Part shown: piece after piece, positions 1-5,110 of the stretch
How positions within the stretch are numbered: the stretch's first letter is position 1
Layout of the letters: every line of letters starts with the position of its first letter
Assembly (NCBI GenBank): GCA_003562655.1
Contig: PWUC01000156.1
Span: 1 to 7,359 of the forward strand
Direction: 5' to 3'
Origin: Clostridia bacterium
GTDB lineage: Bacteria; Bacillota_E; SLMV01; PUMD01
Length of the DNA: 7,359 nt
Notes under the pieces: model-generated
Told to the model about the DNA's origin: nothing
Seen by the model: the letters and a program-made list of their open reading frames with translations, nothing else
Databases searched by the model: none
Program-made: the position numbers and the translations under genes

Positions 1-1
1 G

Positions 2-439
2 CGCTTTGAGGGATTTGGCCGTTTCTCCCTGAAAGAACTGAAGGAGGTGCCCGTTTCGGGGCTGCCCATCGAAGGTGACACTGCCTTCGAATCCAGGCCA
101 GTATCCGACTGGAAAATAGCAGCAGTCGCGACGTCAGCAGGAGAAGAAGCTCCTGGCGAGCTTGCAGCGATCACGAGCAGACAAATATATCATCATGTTT
201 TTCCGTACGGGTGTATGTACACAGTGACTGTAAACCTCCGGATGCGGACGCGCATGTCGGGTGGTGTGGTGTGGGGCGATGGGCGCCAGTGCCACCGCCT
301 CCCTACCCGATTGGTCGGGATGATGCAGTCGTCTCCTCAGTCATCCCGCTTCTTCTGGGACATATACTCTACTGAGGAGAGGATGGGGGACATTGGAGGT
401 GGGCCGTGCGCTGGTCTGAGATCGGTGAAAGAGAGATGA
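2..439 (+). CDS. Doubtful open frame at left edge, possible 3' end of an unknown gene
   Basis: This frame is open from the left edge to the TGA at 437-439. The only plausible internal start is a GTG at 47, preceded by AAGGAGG directly upstream (41-47), too close to be a normal ribosome binding site. If it is real, the gene probably starts outside the window. The first 33 codons have a GC-rich third position (about two thirds G or C) like a coding tail (residues near FGRFSLKELKEV). The later part reads as low-quality sequence, resembles no family known to me, contains palindromes and hairpins, and overruns the well-supported ymxH start by 34 bases. I consider it more likely non-coding over most of its length. 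Confidence 0.18.
   Translation, partial: RFEGFGRFSLKELKEVPVSGLPIEGDTAFESRPVSDWKIAAVATSAGEEAPGELAAITSRQIYHHVFPYGCMYTVTVNLRMRTRMSGGVVWGDGRQCHRLPTRLVGMMQSSPQSSRFFWDIYSTEERMGDIGGGPCAGLRSVKER
162..191 (+). promoter_or_regulatory. Weak candidate housekeeping promoter upstream of the palindrome cluster
   Basis: TTGCAG at 162-167 and TATATC at 186-191 are separated by 18 bases. The first matches TTGACA only in its TTG, the second matches TATAAT in its first four bases. The support is the AT-rich tract around the -10 and the position: initiation near 198 would place the palindromes at 203-230 in the initially transcribed region and give ymxH a leader of about 200 bases. This is inference from weak matches. 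Confidence 0.2.
203..230. repeat. Three contiguous palindromes (operator-like cluster)
   Basis: CCGTACGG (203-210) is a perfect 8-bp palindrome. GTGTATGTACAC (211-222) is a palindrome with five-base arms around a central TG. CAGTGACTG (222-230) is an odd palindrome with four-base arms that shares its first base with the second. The three abut without spacers over 28 bases. Contiguous dyads like this are typical of regulator binding sites, and the spot lies just downstream of a possible promoter. The alternative is small RNA hairpins in a leader. The symmetry is seen directly; the function is inferred and no specific regulator can be named. Confidence 0.45.
316..380 (+). promoter_or_regulatory. 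Mutually exclusive inverted repeats in the ymxH leader
   Basis: CGGGATGA (316-323) is the exact complement of TCATCCCG (341-348), an 8-bp stem with a 17-base loop. TCTCCTCAGT (332-341) is the exact complement of ACTGAGGAGA (371-380), a 10-bp stem around 29 bases. The two helices share base 341 and cross each other, so in RNA they would be alternatives or a pseudoknot. An upstream hairpin (306-310 with 315-319) competes with the first. A chain of exclusive helices is the pattern of attenuators and riboswitch expression platforms, but no U-tract terminator follows and the ymxH Shine-Dalgarno (395-400) lies outside. As DNA, the 10-bp repeat brackets the promoter-like site at 341-368, so an operator is the other reading. 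Confidence 0.35.
341..368 (+). promoter_or_regulatory. Candidate promoter of ymxH, SigE-like or weak SigA-like
   Basis: TCATCCC (341-347), 13 bases, then CATATACT (361-368) resembles the layout of mother-cell SigE promoters (a -35 containing CATA, a short spacer, and CATACANT). TATACT (363-368) would also serve as a SigA -10, but nothing like TTGACA lies 16-18 bases upstream. Initiation would be near 375, giving ymxH a leader of about 30 bases. The 10-bp inverted repeat at 332-341 and 371-380 brackets the site. The matches are partial. Confidence 0.25.
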
Positions 440-693
440 TCGACATAAACAACGGCGCCCGCCTGGGCCGGCTGGACCAGGCTGACATGGTTATAGATCC
501 CGAAACCGGAGAGATTTTGGACCTGCTGGTCACCGGTGCGACGGGCCTCTTCGGCGGCTTCAGAAAGAACGTGGAGACCCAAATTCCCTGGAGCGCAGTC
601 AGGCAGGTCGGTCCGCAGATCATCCTGGTGGACTGGGGCAATGCAGACGCCGATAAAACGGCACGGGACAACCTGCGATTTCCTCGCGAATAG
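406..693 (+). CDS. ymxH: YlmC/YmxH family PRC-barrel protein
   Basis: A 95-residue protein of the YlmC/YmxH family, small PRC-barrel proteins conserved in spore-forming Firmicutes; the biochemical role is not established. The family signature is plain: an N-terminal MRWSEIGEREMIDINNGARLG segment (residues 1-21), an acidic stretch with DPETGEI (31-37), the glycine/phenylalanine-rich turn TGLFGGF (46-52), and IPWSAVRQVG followed by IILVD (60-76), the last strands of the barrel. It is a little longer than the usual 80-85 residues because of a charged tail after VDWG. The GTG start is chosen because it gives the family N-terminus and has GGAGGT at 395-400, five bases upstream. There is no signal peptide or membrane segment. 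Next to it B. subtilis carries the dipicolinate genes; here a stress-protein gene follows after 62 bases. Confidence 0.9.
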   Translation: MRWSEIGEREMIDINNGARLGRLDQADMVIDPETGEILDLLVTGATGLFGGFRKNVETQIPWSAVRQVGPQIILVDWGNADADKTARDNLRFPRE

Positions 694-732
694 CTGTCAT
701 CGCCCGGGGTGACACTACGGGTGTAGGACAGC
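693..732 (+). repeat. Small alternative hairpins between ymxH and the stress gene
   Basis: GCTGTC (693-698) pairs with GACAGC (727-732), and inside it ACAC (712-715) pairs with GTGT (721-724). A competing stem uses GTCATC (696-701) with GGTGAC (708-713), including one G-T pair. There is no T-run, so it is not an intrinsic terminator. It could slow decay of the upstream message or mean nothing; stems this short occur by chance in GC-rich spacers. Confidence 0.25.
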
Positions 733-755
733 CAAAACAGGCGAGGAGGATTCAA

Positions 756-1247
756 GTGTCTGAACGAACCGTTGTGGGCGTCTTCAGTTCCAGAGACAAT
801 GCTGAGAGAGCGGTTGAGGAGTTGAGAAACCGGGGTTGGGACCGGGACATCTCCGTTCTGGCCCGGGAAGACCGAAGTGGCGATGACCCCGGAAGGGGCG
901 ATGATCGCACCCGGATGCAGGACCAGGACCTGAGCGAGGGAGTGGCGACGGGCGGTGTGCTCGGAGGTCTGGCCGGTCTGGCAGCGAGTGCTGGACTCAT
1001 GACCATTCCCGGTGTGGGTCCGGTTCTCGCAGCGGGACCGATCGCCACCACGCTGACGGGTGTGGTCACCGGCGGCCTGGCGGGCGGTCTGGCCGACTAC
1101 GGAATCCCCGAAGAGGAGGGGCGCAATTACGAACAGGAGGTCCGCCGGGGCCGGATTCTGGCCATGGTACGGACCGAGGAGCGGCGGGCATCGGACGTGG
1201 AGAGAATATTCAGGGAGCGCGGTGCAGATCGAGTCAAGAGTCACTGA
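756..1247 (+). CDS. General stress protein, YflT/17M-like with glycine-rich hydrophobic core
   Basis: A 163-residue protein resembling the heat/general-stress proteins that contain a YflT (17M) domain. The first part (residues 4-38, TVVGVFSSRDNAERAVEELRNRGW then DISVLAR) has the strand-helix-strand pattern of the family. A charged linker (39-60) follows. Residues 61-115 are a glycine- and alanine-rich stretch (GGVLGGLAGLAA, PGVGPVLAAGPIA, TGGLAGGLADYGIP) that could insert into or lie on a membrane. The C-terminal part (EEGRNYEQEVRRGRILAMVRTE, then a DVERIFRERGA helix) repeats the first fold. The exact role is unknown in the family. The GTG start has GAGGAGGA at 743-750, five bases upstream. 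It is probably co-transcribed with ymxH and separated from RNase J by a strong stem at 1258-1301. I see no convincing SigB promoter. Confidence 0.8.
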   Translation: MSERTVVGVFSSRDNAERAVEELRNRGWDRDISVLAREDRSGDDPGRGDDRTRMQDQDLSEGVATGGVLGGLAGLAASAGLMTIPGVGPVLAAGPIATTLTGVVTGGLAGGLADYGIPEEEGRNYEQEVRRGRILAMVRTEERRASDVERIFRERGADRVKSH

Positions 1248-1257
1248 CCTGAAGCGG

Positions 1258-1301
1258 CCCGGTGGCCGGAAGCCGGCAGTGTTCGGCTTCCGGCCACCGG
1301 G
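1258..1301. terminator. Perfect 18-bp stem-loop without U-tract after the stress gene
   Basis: CCCGGTGGCCGGAAGCCG (1258-1275) is the exact reverse complement of CGGCTTCCGGCCACCGGG (1284-1301), with an 8-base loop GCAGTGTT. It starts 10 bases after the stress gene's stop codon. The bases after it (TGATGTTGGG) have no T-run, and none precedes it for the other strand, so it is not a textbook intrinsic terminator. In this position it probably ends or protects the 3' end of the ymxH/stress message and insulates the RNase J promoter further down. It lies upstream of that promoter, so it should not be part of an RNase J message started there. Confidence 0.65.
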
Positions 1302-1328
1302 TGATGTTGGGCCGAGACCATCCCTCGT

Positions 1329-1357
1329 TTCCCTTGCCTCCATCAACATAATATAAT
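1329..1357 (+). promoter_or_regulatory. Probable SigA promoter of the RNase J gene
   Basis: TATAAT at 1352-1357 is a perfect -10 in the most AT-rich part of the gap. The -35 is poor: TTCCCT at 1329-1334 (17-base spacer) or TTTCCC at 1328-1333 (18-base spacer), and there is no extended TG element. Initiation near 1364 would give a leader of about 30 bases carrying the GGAGGTG of the RNase J gene. It is probably the start of transcription for the downstream genes as well. Confidence 0.6.
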
Positions 1358-1395
1358 GGATGCATGTGGCATGAATCTGCTATGGAGGTGAGAGT

Positions 1396-3090
1396 TTGAC
1401 AGCAACACCGGGGCAACATACTGATGACACGACGGTTCGCCTCATTCCTCTGGGCGGTATGGCGGAGATAGGCAAGAACATGTGCATCTGGGAGTGCGAT
1501 GATGAGGCGATCGTCGTTGATGCCGGGCTGGCCTTTCCGGAGGAGGAGATGCTGGGGGTAGATATCGTGATCCCCGACCTGGAATACCTGCTCTCCATCC
1601 GGGACAAGGTCTCGGCCATCTTCATTACTCACGGACACGAGGACCACATTGGAGCCCTTCCCTATGTATTGAAAGAGATGACCGTACCGGTCTATGGCCC
1701 GGGACTGGCCCTGGGGCTGACGCGGCGGAAGTTGGAGGAGTTTGGTCTGAAGCTGCCCGTGGGATCCAAGCGGGTCAGACCACGGGATACCATACGCACT
1801 GAGCGATTCGATGTGCAGTTCTTTCGCGTCAACCACAGCATAGCCGACGCCATGGGGCTGGCCATAAAGACCCCCGTTGGAATCATGGTTCATTCAGGGG
1901 ACTTCAAGTTCGATCACACACCCATTGACGGGGAGGTCACCGACTTCTCCACCCTTGCCAGCCTGGGAGATGCGGGTGTCCGGTGCATGATATGCGACAG
2001 CACCAATGCAGAGCGGCAGGGCTACACGGGCAGTGAACGTCTGGTGGGAGAGCAGTTGGAGGAGATCATGGCCAATGCGGAGGGGCGGATACTCTTCACC
2101 ACCTTTGCCTCCAACATACCGCGACTGCAGCAGGTCATACACGTGGCTCACGCACATCAGCGCAGGGTTGCCGTGGTGGGAAGGAGCATGAGAAACAGTC
2201 TCGAGGTCGCGCAGGAAATGGGATACCTGAATCTGCCAGAGGGCACCATGATCCGGTCTGAGGAGATGAAGAACTTCCCGCTGGATGGCCTGGTCCTCAT
2301 GATCACCGGCAGTCAGGGCGAGCCGATGAGTGCCCTGAGCCGGATGTCCCGAGGAGATGATCGACGGCTGAAGATCATCCCCGGTGACACGGTGGTCATC
2401 GCCGCAAACCCCGTTCCCGGGAACGAGAAGCTGGTCTACCGCACGGTAGACAACCTGTCGCGCCTGGGGGCCCGGGTCATGTACGGTGCCGGATACGGCG
2501 TTCATGTCTCCGGACACGCCAGCCGGGAGGAGATCAAGCTCATCCTGAACCTGGTCCGACCGAAGACCGCCATACCGGTCCACGGAGAGTATCGGCACAT
2601 GAGGGCGTTTTACGAGCTGGCCCGGTCGCTGGGCATGGCCGAGGATGCGATACTCCTCGTAGACAACGGCGATGTGGTCGAGTTTTCGTCCGACTCCGCC
2701 AGGATCTCCGGCCGGGTCGACTCGGGCAATGTCCTCGTGGACGGCCTGGGAGTCGGAGATGTGGGCAATGTGGTGCTGCGGGACCGGGAGCAGCTGTCCC
2801 AGGACGGAATCGTCATCGTCTGCGTCTCCATCGATGCCGACACGGGTGAGATCCTGTCGGGTCCGGAAATAGTGACCCGGGGATTCGTCTATGTGCGAGA
2901 GTCCGAGGAGCTTCTGCAGGAGGCCACCGACCGGGTCACGTCAATGCTCGCTTCCACTGCAGACCGGGGCATGACAGACCGCAGCAAACTCAAACGGAGC
3001 GTGCGCAGTGCCCTCGGCAGCTTCATCTATGACAGGTTGCAGCGCCGGCCCATGATACTCCCCGTGATCATGGAGGTTCAGGGTCACTGA
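1396..3090 (+). CDS. rnj: Ribonuclease J
   Basis: A 564-residue ribonuclease J, a metal-dependent RNase with 5'-3' exonuclease and endonuclease activity that processes and degrades mRNA and rRNA in the cytoplasm. The metallo-beta-lactamase part begins with LIPLGGMAEIGKN (16-28). The zinc motif HGHEDH is at 79-84, with further metal-ligand candidates H147 (VNHSI), D169 (HSGDFKFD) and H396 (VHGEYRHMRA). The beta-CASP part includes CDSTNAER (200-207) and FTTFASN (234-240), and SGHAS with H374 is its conserved end. A C-terminal domain follows to residue 564, normal for the family. TTG start: GGAGGTG at 1384-1390, five bases upstream, and it gives the family's short N-terminal tail. It has its own promoter and sits where B. 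subtilis has rnjB; whether it is the A or B paralogue cannot be told here. Confidence 0.97.
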   Translation: MTATPGQHTDDTTVRLIPLGGMAEIGKNMCIWECDDEAIVVDAGLAFPEEEMLGVDIVIPDLEYLLSIRDKVSAIFITHGHEDHIGALPYVLKEMTVPVYGPGLALGLTRRKLEEFGLKLPVGSKRVRPRDTIRTERFDVQFFRVNHSIADAMGLAIKTPVGIMVHSGDFKFDHTPIDGEVTDFSTLASLGDAGVRCMICDSTNAERQGYTGSERLVGEQLEEIMANAEGRILFTTFASNIPRLQQVIHVAHAHQRRVAVVGRSMRNSLEVAQEMGYLNLPEGTMIRSEEMKNFPLDGLVLMITGSQGEPMSALSRMSRGDDRRLKIIPGDTVVIAANPVPGNEKLVYRTVDNLSRLGARVMYGAGYGVHVSGHASREEIKLILNLVRPKTAIPVHGEYRHMRAFYELARSLGMAEDAILLVDNGDVVEFSSDSARISGRVDSGNVLVDGLGVGDVGNVVLRDREQLSQDGIVIVCVSIDADTGEILSGPEIVTRGFVYVRESEELLQEATDRVTSMLASTADRGMTDRSKLKRSVRSALGSFIYDRLQRRPMILPVIMEVQGH

Positions 3091-3098
3091 GCCGGGAT

Positions 3099-3128
3099 GC
3101 ATTGAAACTTTCTGGCCCCGCTATACTA
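3099..3128 (+). promoter_or_regulatory. Candidate tepA promoter, SigG-like layout
   Basis: GCATT (3099-3103), 18 bases, then TATACTA (3122-3128) fits the spacing of forespore SigG promoters (GHATR, about 18 bases, CATNHTA) with one mismatch in each box. As a SigA promoter, TATACT is a good -10 but the nearest TTGAAA (3102-3107) is only 14 bases away. Initiation near 3135 would leave the TTG at 3136 and ATG at 3148 without a ribosome binding site and favour the ATG at 3169 as tepA start. Confidence 0.3.
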
Positions 3129-3168
3129 GGAAAGGTTGTTCATTGAAATGGCGGGGCAGGTGAACGGG

Positions 3169-4023
3169 ATGATGGATGGCTTTTCACCCACGAGGGAAGA
3201 GAGGCAGCAGAAACAGGAAAAGTCGGGGGCGGATCCGCCGGACACAGTGGATCCGAGCGGGCCGCCACCGGGAGGAGAACAGCCCGAGTCGGAGTCCCAG
3301 AGCATACAGCAGTTGGGCACCCCCGAGATTCCGCCCATGCCCAGCAGTATTCACTGTCTGAACATCATTGGCCAGATCGAGGGACATCTGATTCTGCCCT
3401 CGCAGAACAAAACGACCAAGTATGAACACGTGATCCCGCAGCTGGTGGCGGTTCAGCAGAGTCCCGAGACGGAAGGACTGCTGATCCTGCTCAATACGGT
3501 GGGCGGTGATGTGGAGGCGGGTCTGGCCATCGCCGAGCTGATCGCAGGGGTGACCAAGCCCAAGGTCTCGGTGGTCCTGGGGGGAGGGCACAGCATAGGC
3601 ATTCCCATCGCCGTGGCTGCGGATCGCTCCTTCATCACCGAGAGTGCAACCATGACGGTTCACCCCATCCGCCTTTCCGGGTTGGTACTGGGCGTACCGC
3701 AGACCTATGAGTACCTGGAGAAGATGCAGGACCGGGTGGTCAACTTCGTGGTCACCCACTCGGGGATCAGCGAACAGAACTACCGGCGTCTGATGTTTCG
3801 CACCGGCGAGCTGGCCCGCGATATCGGGACTGTCCTGGTGGGCAGGGGTGCAGTGGAGGAGAAGATGATTGATGAGGTGGGGAGCATGGGCGAGGCCATC
3901 AGCGCTCTCCGGCAGATGATCGAAGAGACGAGGAATGATGACGACGTCCGAACCGGAGGGCCAGAGGAGGTGAGGGATGATGCTGTGGACGATCTACCCC
4001 CCCGAGGTGGTCTTCAGGACTGA
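3169..4023 (+). CDS. tepA: TepA/YmfB, ClpP-fold translocation-enhancing protein
   Basis: A ClpP/crotonase-fold protein of the TepA (YmfB) family, linked in B. subtilis to protein export; its substrate is unsettled. From ATG 3169 it has 284 residues. The first 50 or so are a proline- and charge-rich low-complexity stretch ([15 protein letters not shown]), longer than I expect for the family. The fold starts at about residue 60 ([14 protein letters not shown]) and holds [12 protein letters not shown] (108-119), [18 protein letters not shown] with candidate nucleophile S142, [12 protein letters not shown] with H165, then [16 protein letters not shown] and ARDIG. No signal peptide is visible. Starts at TTG 3136, ATG 3148 and GTG 3160 are in frame but badly spaced; ATG 3169 has AGGTGA at 3158-3163, five bases upstream. 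The last 16 codons overlap ylzJ by 47 bases, making a polar tail. Confidence 0.9.
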   Translation: MMDGFSPTREERQQKQEKSGADPPDTVDPSGPPPGGEQPESESQSIQQLGTPEIPPMPSSIHCLNIIGQIEGHLILPSQNKTTKYEHVIPQLVAVQQSPETEGLLILLNTVGGDVEAGLAIAELIAGVTKPKVSVVLGGGHSIGIPIAVAADRSFITESATMTVHPIRLSGLVLGVPQTYEYLEKMQDRVVNFVVTHSGISEQNYRRLMFRTGELARDIGTVLVGRGAVEEKMIDEVGSMGEAISALRQMIEETRNDDDVRTGGPEEVRDDAVDDLPPRGGLQD

Positions 4024-4198
4024 GGAGACGCCGCCGCGGCAGGAGGAGGTCGCCGTGGGCGGGCGCATCTTCCTGGTCTCCCGCACGGAGGGAGGACAGC
4101 ACCAGATTGAAAGGCTCATTTCCACCGATCCCGCCGATTATCTGAATCCGCTCTGGCAGCCCGGACAGATTCTGATGATGCCGGGGAAGAATCGGTAG
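3977..4198 (+). CDS. ylzJ: YlzJ-like protein
   Basis: A 73-residue protein of the YlzJ family, found beside tepA in many spore-forming Firmicutes; its function is unknown. Family features are the N-terminal [11 protein letters not shown] (residues 3-13), a central IFLVSR strand, and the strongly conserved [19 protein letters not shown] (48-66). There is no signal peptide, membrane segment or metal motif; it looks like a small cytosolic beta-rich protein. The start at ATG 3977 has GAGGAGGTGA at 3964-3973, three to four bases upstream; a second ATG at 3980 fits about as well. It begins inside the end of tepA, in another frame, which suggests translational coupling. uppP starts 18 bases after its stop. 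Confidence 0.88.
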   Translation: MMLWTIYPPEVVFRTEETPPRQEEVAVGGRIFLVSRTEGGQHQIERLISTDPADYLNPLWQPGQILMMPGKNR

Positions 4199-4216
4199 TA
4201 CCGAGGAGGAGATGCG

Positions 4217-5047
4217 GTGCACTGGATTCGTCTGGTGGTTCTGGGTGCGGTCCAGGGTCTGACAGAGTTCATCCCCGTCAGCAGCTCGGGCCATCTCGTC
4301 CTGTTTCAGCAGCTTCTGGGACTCGAGTACGAGGGCATCACCCTGGAGATCGCAGTGCACCTGGGGACTCTCATTGCGGTCCTCGCCGTGTACTGGCGGG
4401 ATGCCCTGAAGATTACAGCGACCATGCTGCGGGCGGGCTGGGCGATTCTTCGGGGGAAGATGCGGCCCCGAGACGCGATAAGAGAGCCCAGGTTTTACCT
4501 CGGGGTCAGCTTGCTGCTGGCGACGGCCATCACTGCGGGCATTGCACTGCCCCTGAGCGCGGTGATCCGGGGCGCCTTCGGCAACCTCGGGCTGGTCGCG
4601 GCCGCCTGGCTCGTCACCGGAGCGTTGCTGTACGGGACCCGGGGCTACCGGCCCCGGAAAAGACTCCCCTCGGTGGGGGCGACGATCCTGATCGGGTTCT
4701 TTCAGGCCCTGGCCACCGTGCCCGGGATCTCCCGTTCGGGTTCGACCATCGCGGCGGGACTCTATTCTGGCCTGGCGCGAGAGGAGGCAGCCCGGTATTC
4801 CTTTCTGCTCAGTATCCTCGCCATCGTGGGCGCATCCATACTGGACATACCCGAGGCCCTCCCCCGGGTCGCCGAGGCCGGGTTCCTGGCGGACATCGTC
4901 ATCGCTGCGGTCGCGGCGGCGATCTCCGGGTACTTCGCCCTGCACTTCGTCATAAGAAAGGTGGTGCGGGGTCAGATGCACCGGTTTGCCCTGTACGTAT
5001 GGAGTCTTGCCGCCGTCGTACTGGTGTGGCTGCATTTCAGTGGGTGA
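4217..5047 (+). CDS. uppP: Undecaprenyl-diphosphatase UppP (BacA)
   Basis: A 276-residue integral membrane phosphatase that converts undecaprenyl diphosphate to undecaprenyl phosphate on the outer face of the membrane, recycling the lipid carrier for peptidoglycan; family members confer bacitracin tolerance. Motif one is QGLTEFIPVSSSGH (13-26): Q13 and E17 form the (E/Q)xxxE signature, with S23 and H26 matching the E. coli catalytic-region serine and histidine. Motif two is PGISRSGST (169-177) with the key arginine R173. Several hydrophobic helices run throughout (for example 94-116, 123-140, 195-212, 225-248, 258-274), as usual for this polytopic family, and the length is normal. The GTG start has AGGAGGAG at 4204-4211, five bases upstream. 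It lies in the tepA-ylzJ operon with no promoter of its own visible; its place between ylzJ and spoIIIE differs from B. subtilis. Confidence 0.97.
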   Translation: MHWIRLVVLGAVQGLTEFIPVSSSGHLVLFQQLLGLEYEGITLEIAVHLGTLIAVLAVYWRDALKITATMLRAGWAILRGKMRPRDAIREPRFYLGVSLLLATAITAGIALPLSAVIRGAFGNLGLVAAAWLVTGALLYGTRGYRPRKRLPSVGATILIGFFQALATVPGISRSGSTIAAGLYSGLAREEAARYSFLLSILAIVGASILDIPEALPRVAEAGFLADIVIAAVAAAISGYFALHFVIRKVVRGQMHRFALYVWSLAAVVLVWLHFSG

Positions 5048-5053
5048 TCGGAG

Positions 5054-5101
5054 AAGGAGGAGCCCCGCATCGTATTGAATAATGAGACAGTCGACTCCTA
5101 G
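5054..5101 (+). other. Orphan Shine-Dalgarno and mini-ORF abutting spoIIIE
   Basis: AAGGAGGAG (5054-5062) is one of the strongest ribosome binding sites in the window, yet no ATG or GTG stands at the right distance. The frame that follows contains ATC at 5069 (six bases away) and TTG at 5075 (12 bases away), then runs eight or ten codons (LNNETVDS from the TTG) to a TAG at 5099-5101. That TAG is in the same frame as spoIIIE, three bases before its first ATG. It may be a leader peptide feeding ribosomes to spoIIIE, or the remains of an older spoIIIE start. Function is inferred only. Confidence 0.3.
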
Positions 5102-5110
5102 GGGATGGAG

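Larger units (their letters stand above)
1..405. other. Left-edge region without a recognisable gene; probable regulatory leader of ymxH
   Basis: No protein family can be recognised in this stretch on either strand. Two frames close almost at once (TGA at 7-9 and TGA at 30-32), so an upstream gene could end at either place, leaving a gap of over 370 bases before ymxH. The third frame stays open and is listed separately. What the DNA does hold is structure: three contiguous palindromes at 203-230, a hairpin at 238-260 (ATGCG/CGCAT, four-base loop), a hairpin at 306-319 (CCCGA/TCGGG) and two overlapping inverted repeats at 316-380. The part around 180-200 is locally AT-rich, unlike the coding DNA. 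I infer a promoter and structured leader, but no known riboswitch class fits. Confidence 0.45.

Noticed and set aside
30..300. Known riboswitches (lysine, T-box, c-di-GMP-I) in the left region.
   Set aside because: GGGTGGT at 259-265 recalls the T-box core but the following ACCGCG is missing; the conserved cores of the lysine and c-di-GMP classes are absent; no terminator with U-tract follows.
700..755. A SigB-type promoter before the general stress gene (GGGTGT at 719-724 resembles GGGTAT).
   Set aside because: No GTTT-like -35 lies 12-15 bases upstream, and a six-base near match alone is not enough.
369..1349. A minus-strand open frame of nearly 1 kb opposite ymxH and the stress gene.
   Set aside because: It is antisense to two recognisable proteins, has no family features and reads as low-complexity R/S/P/T-rich sequence.
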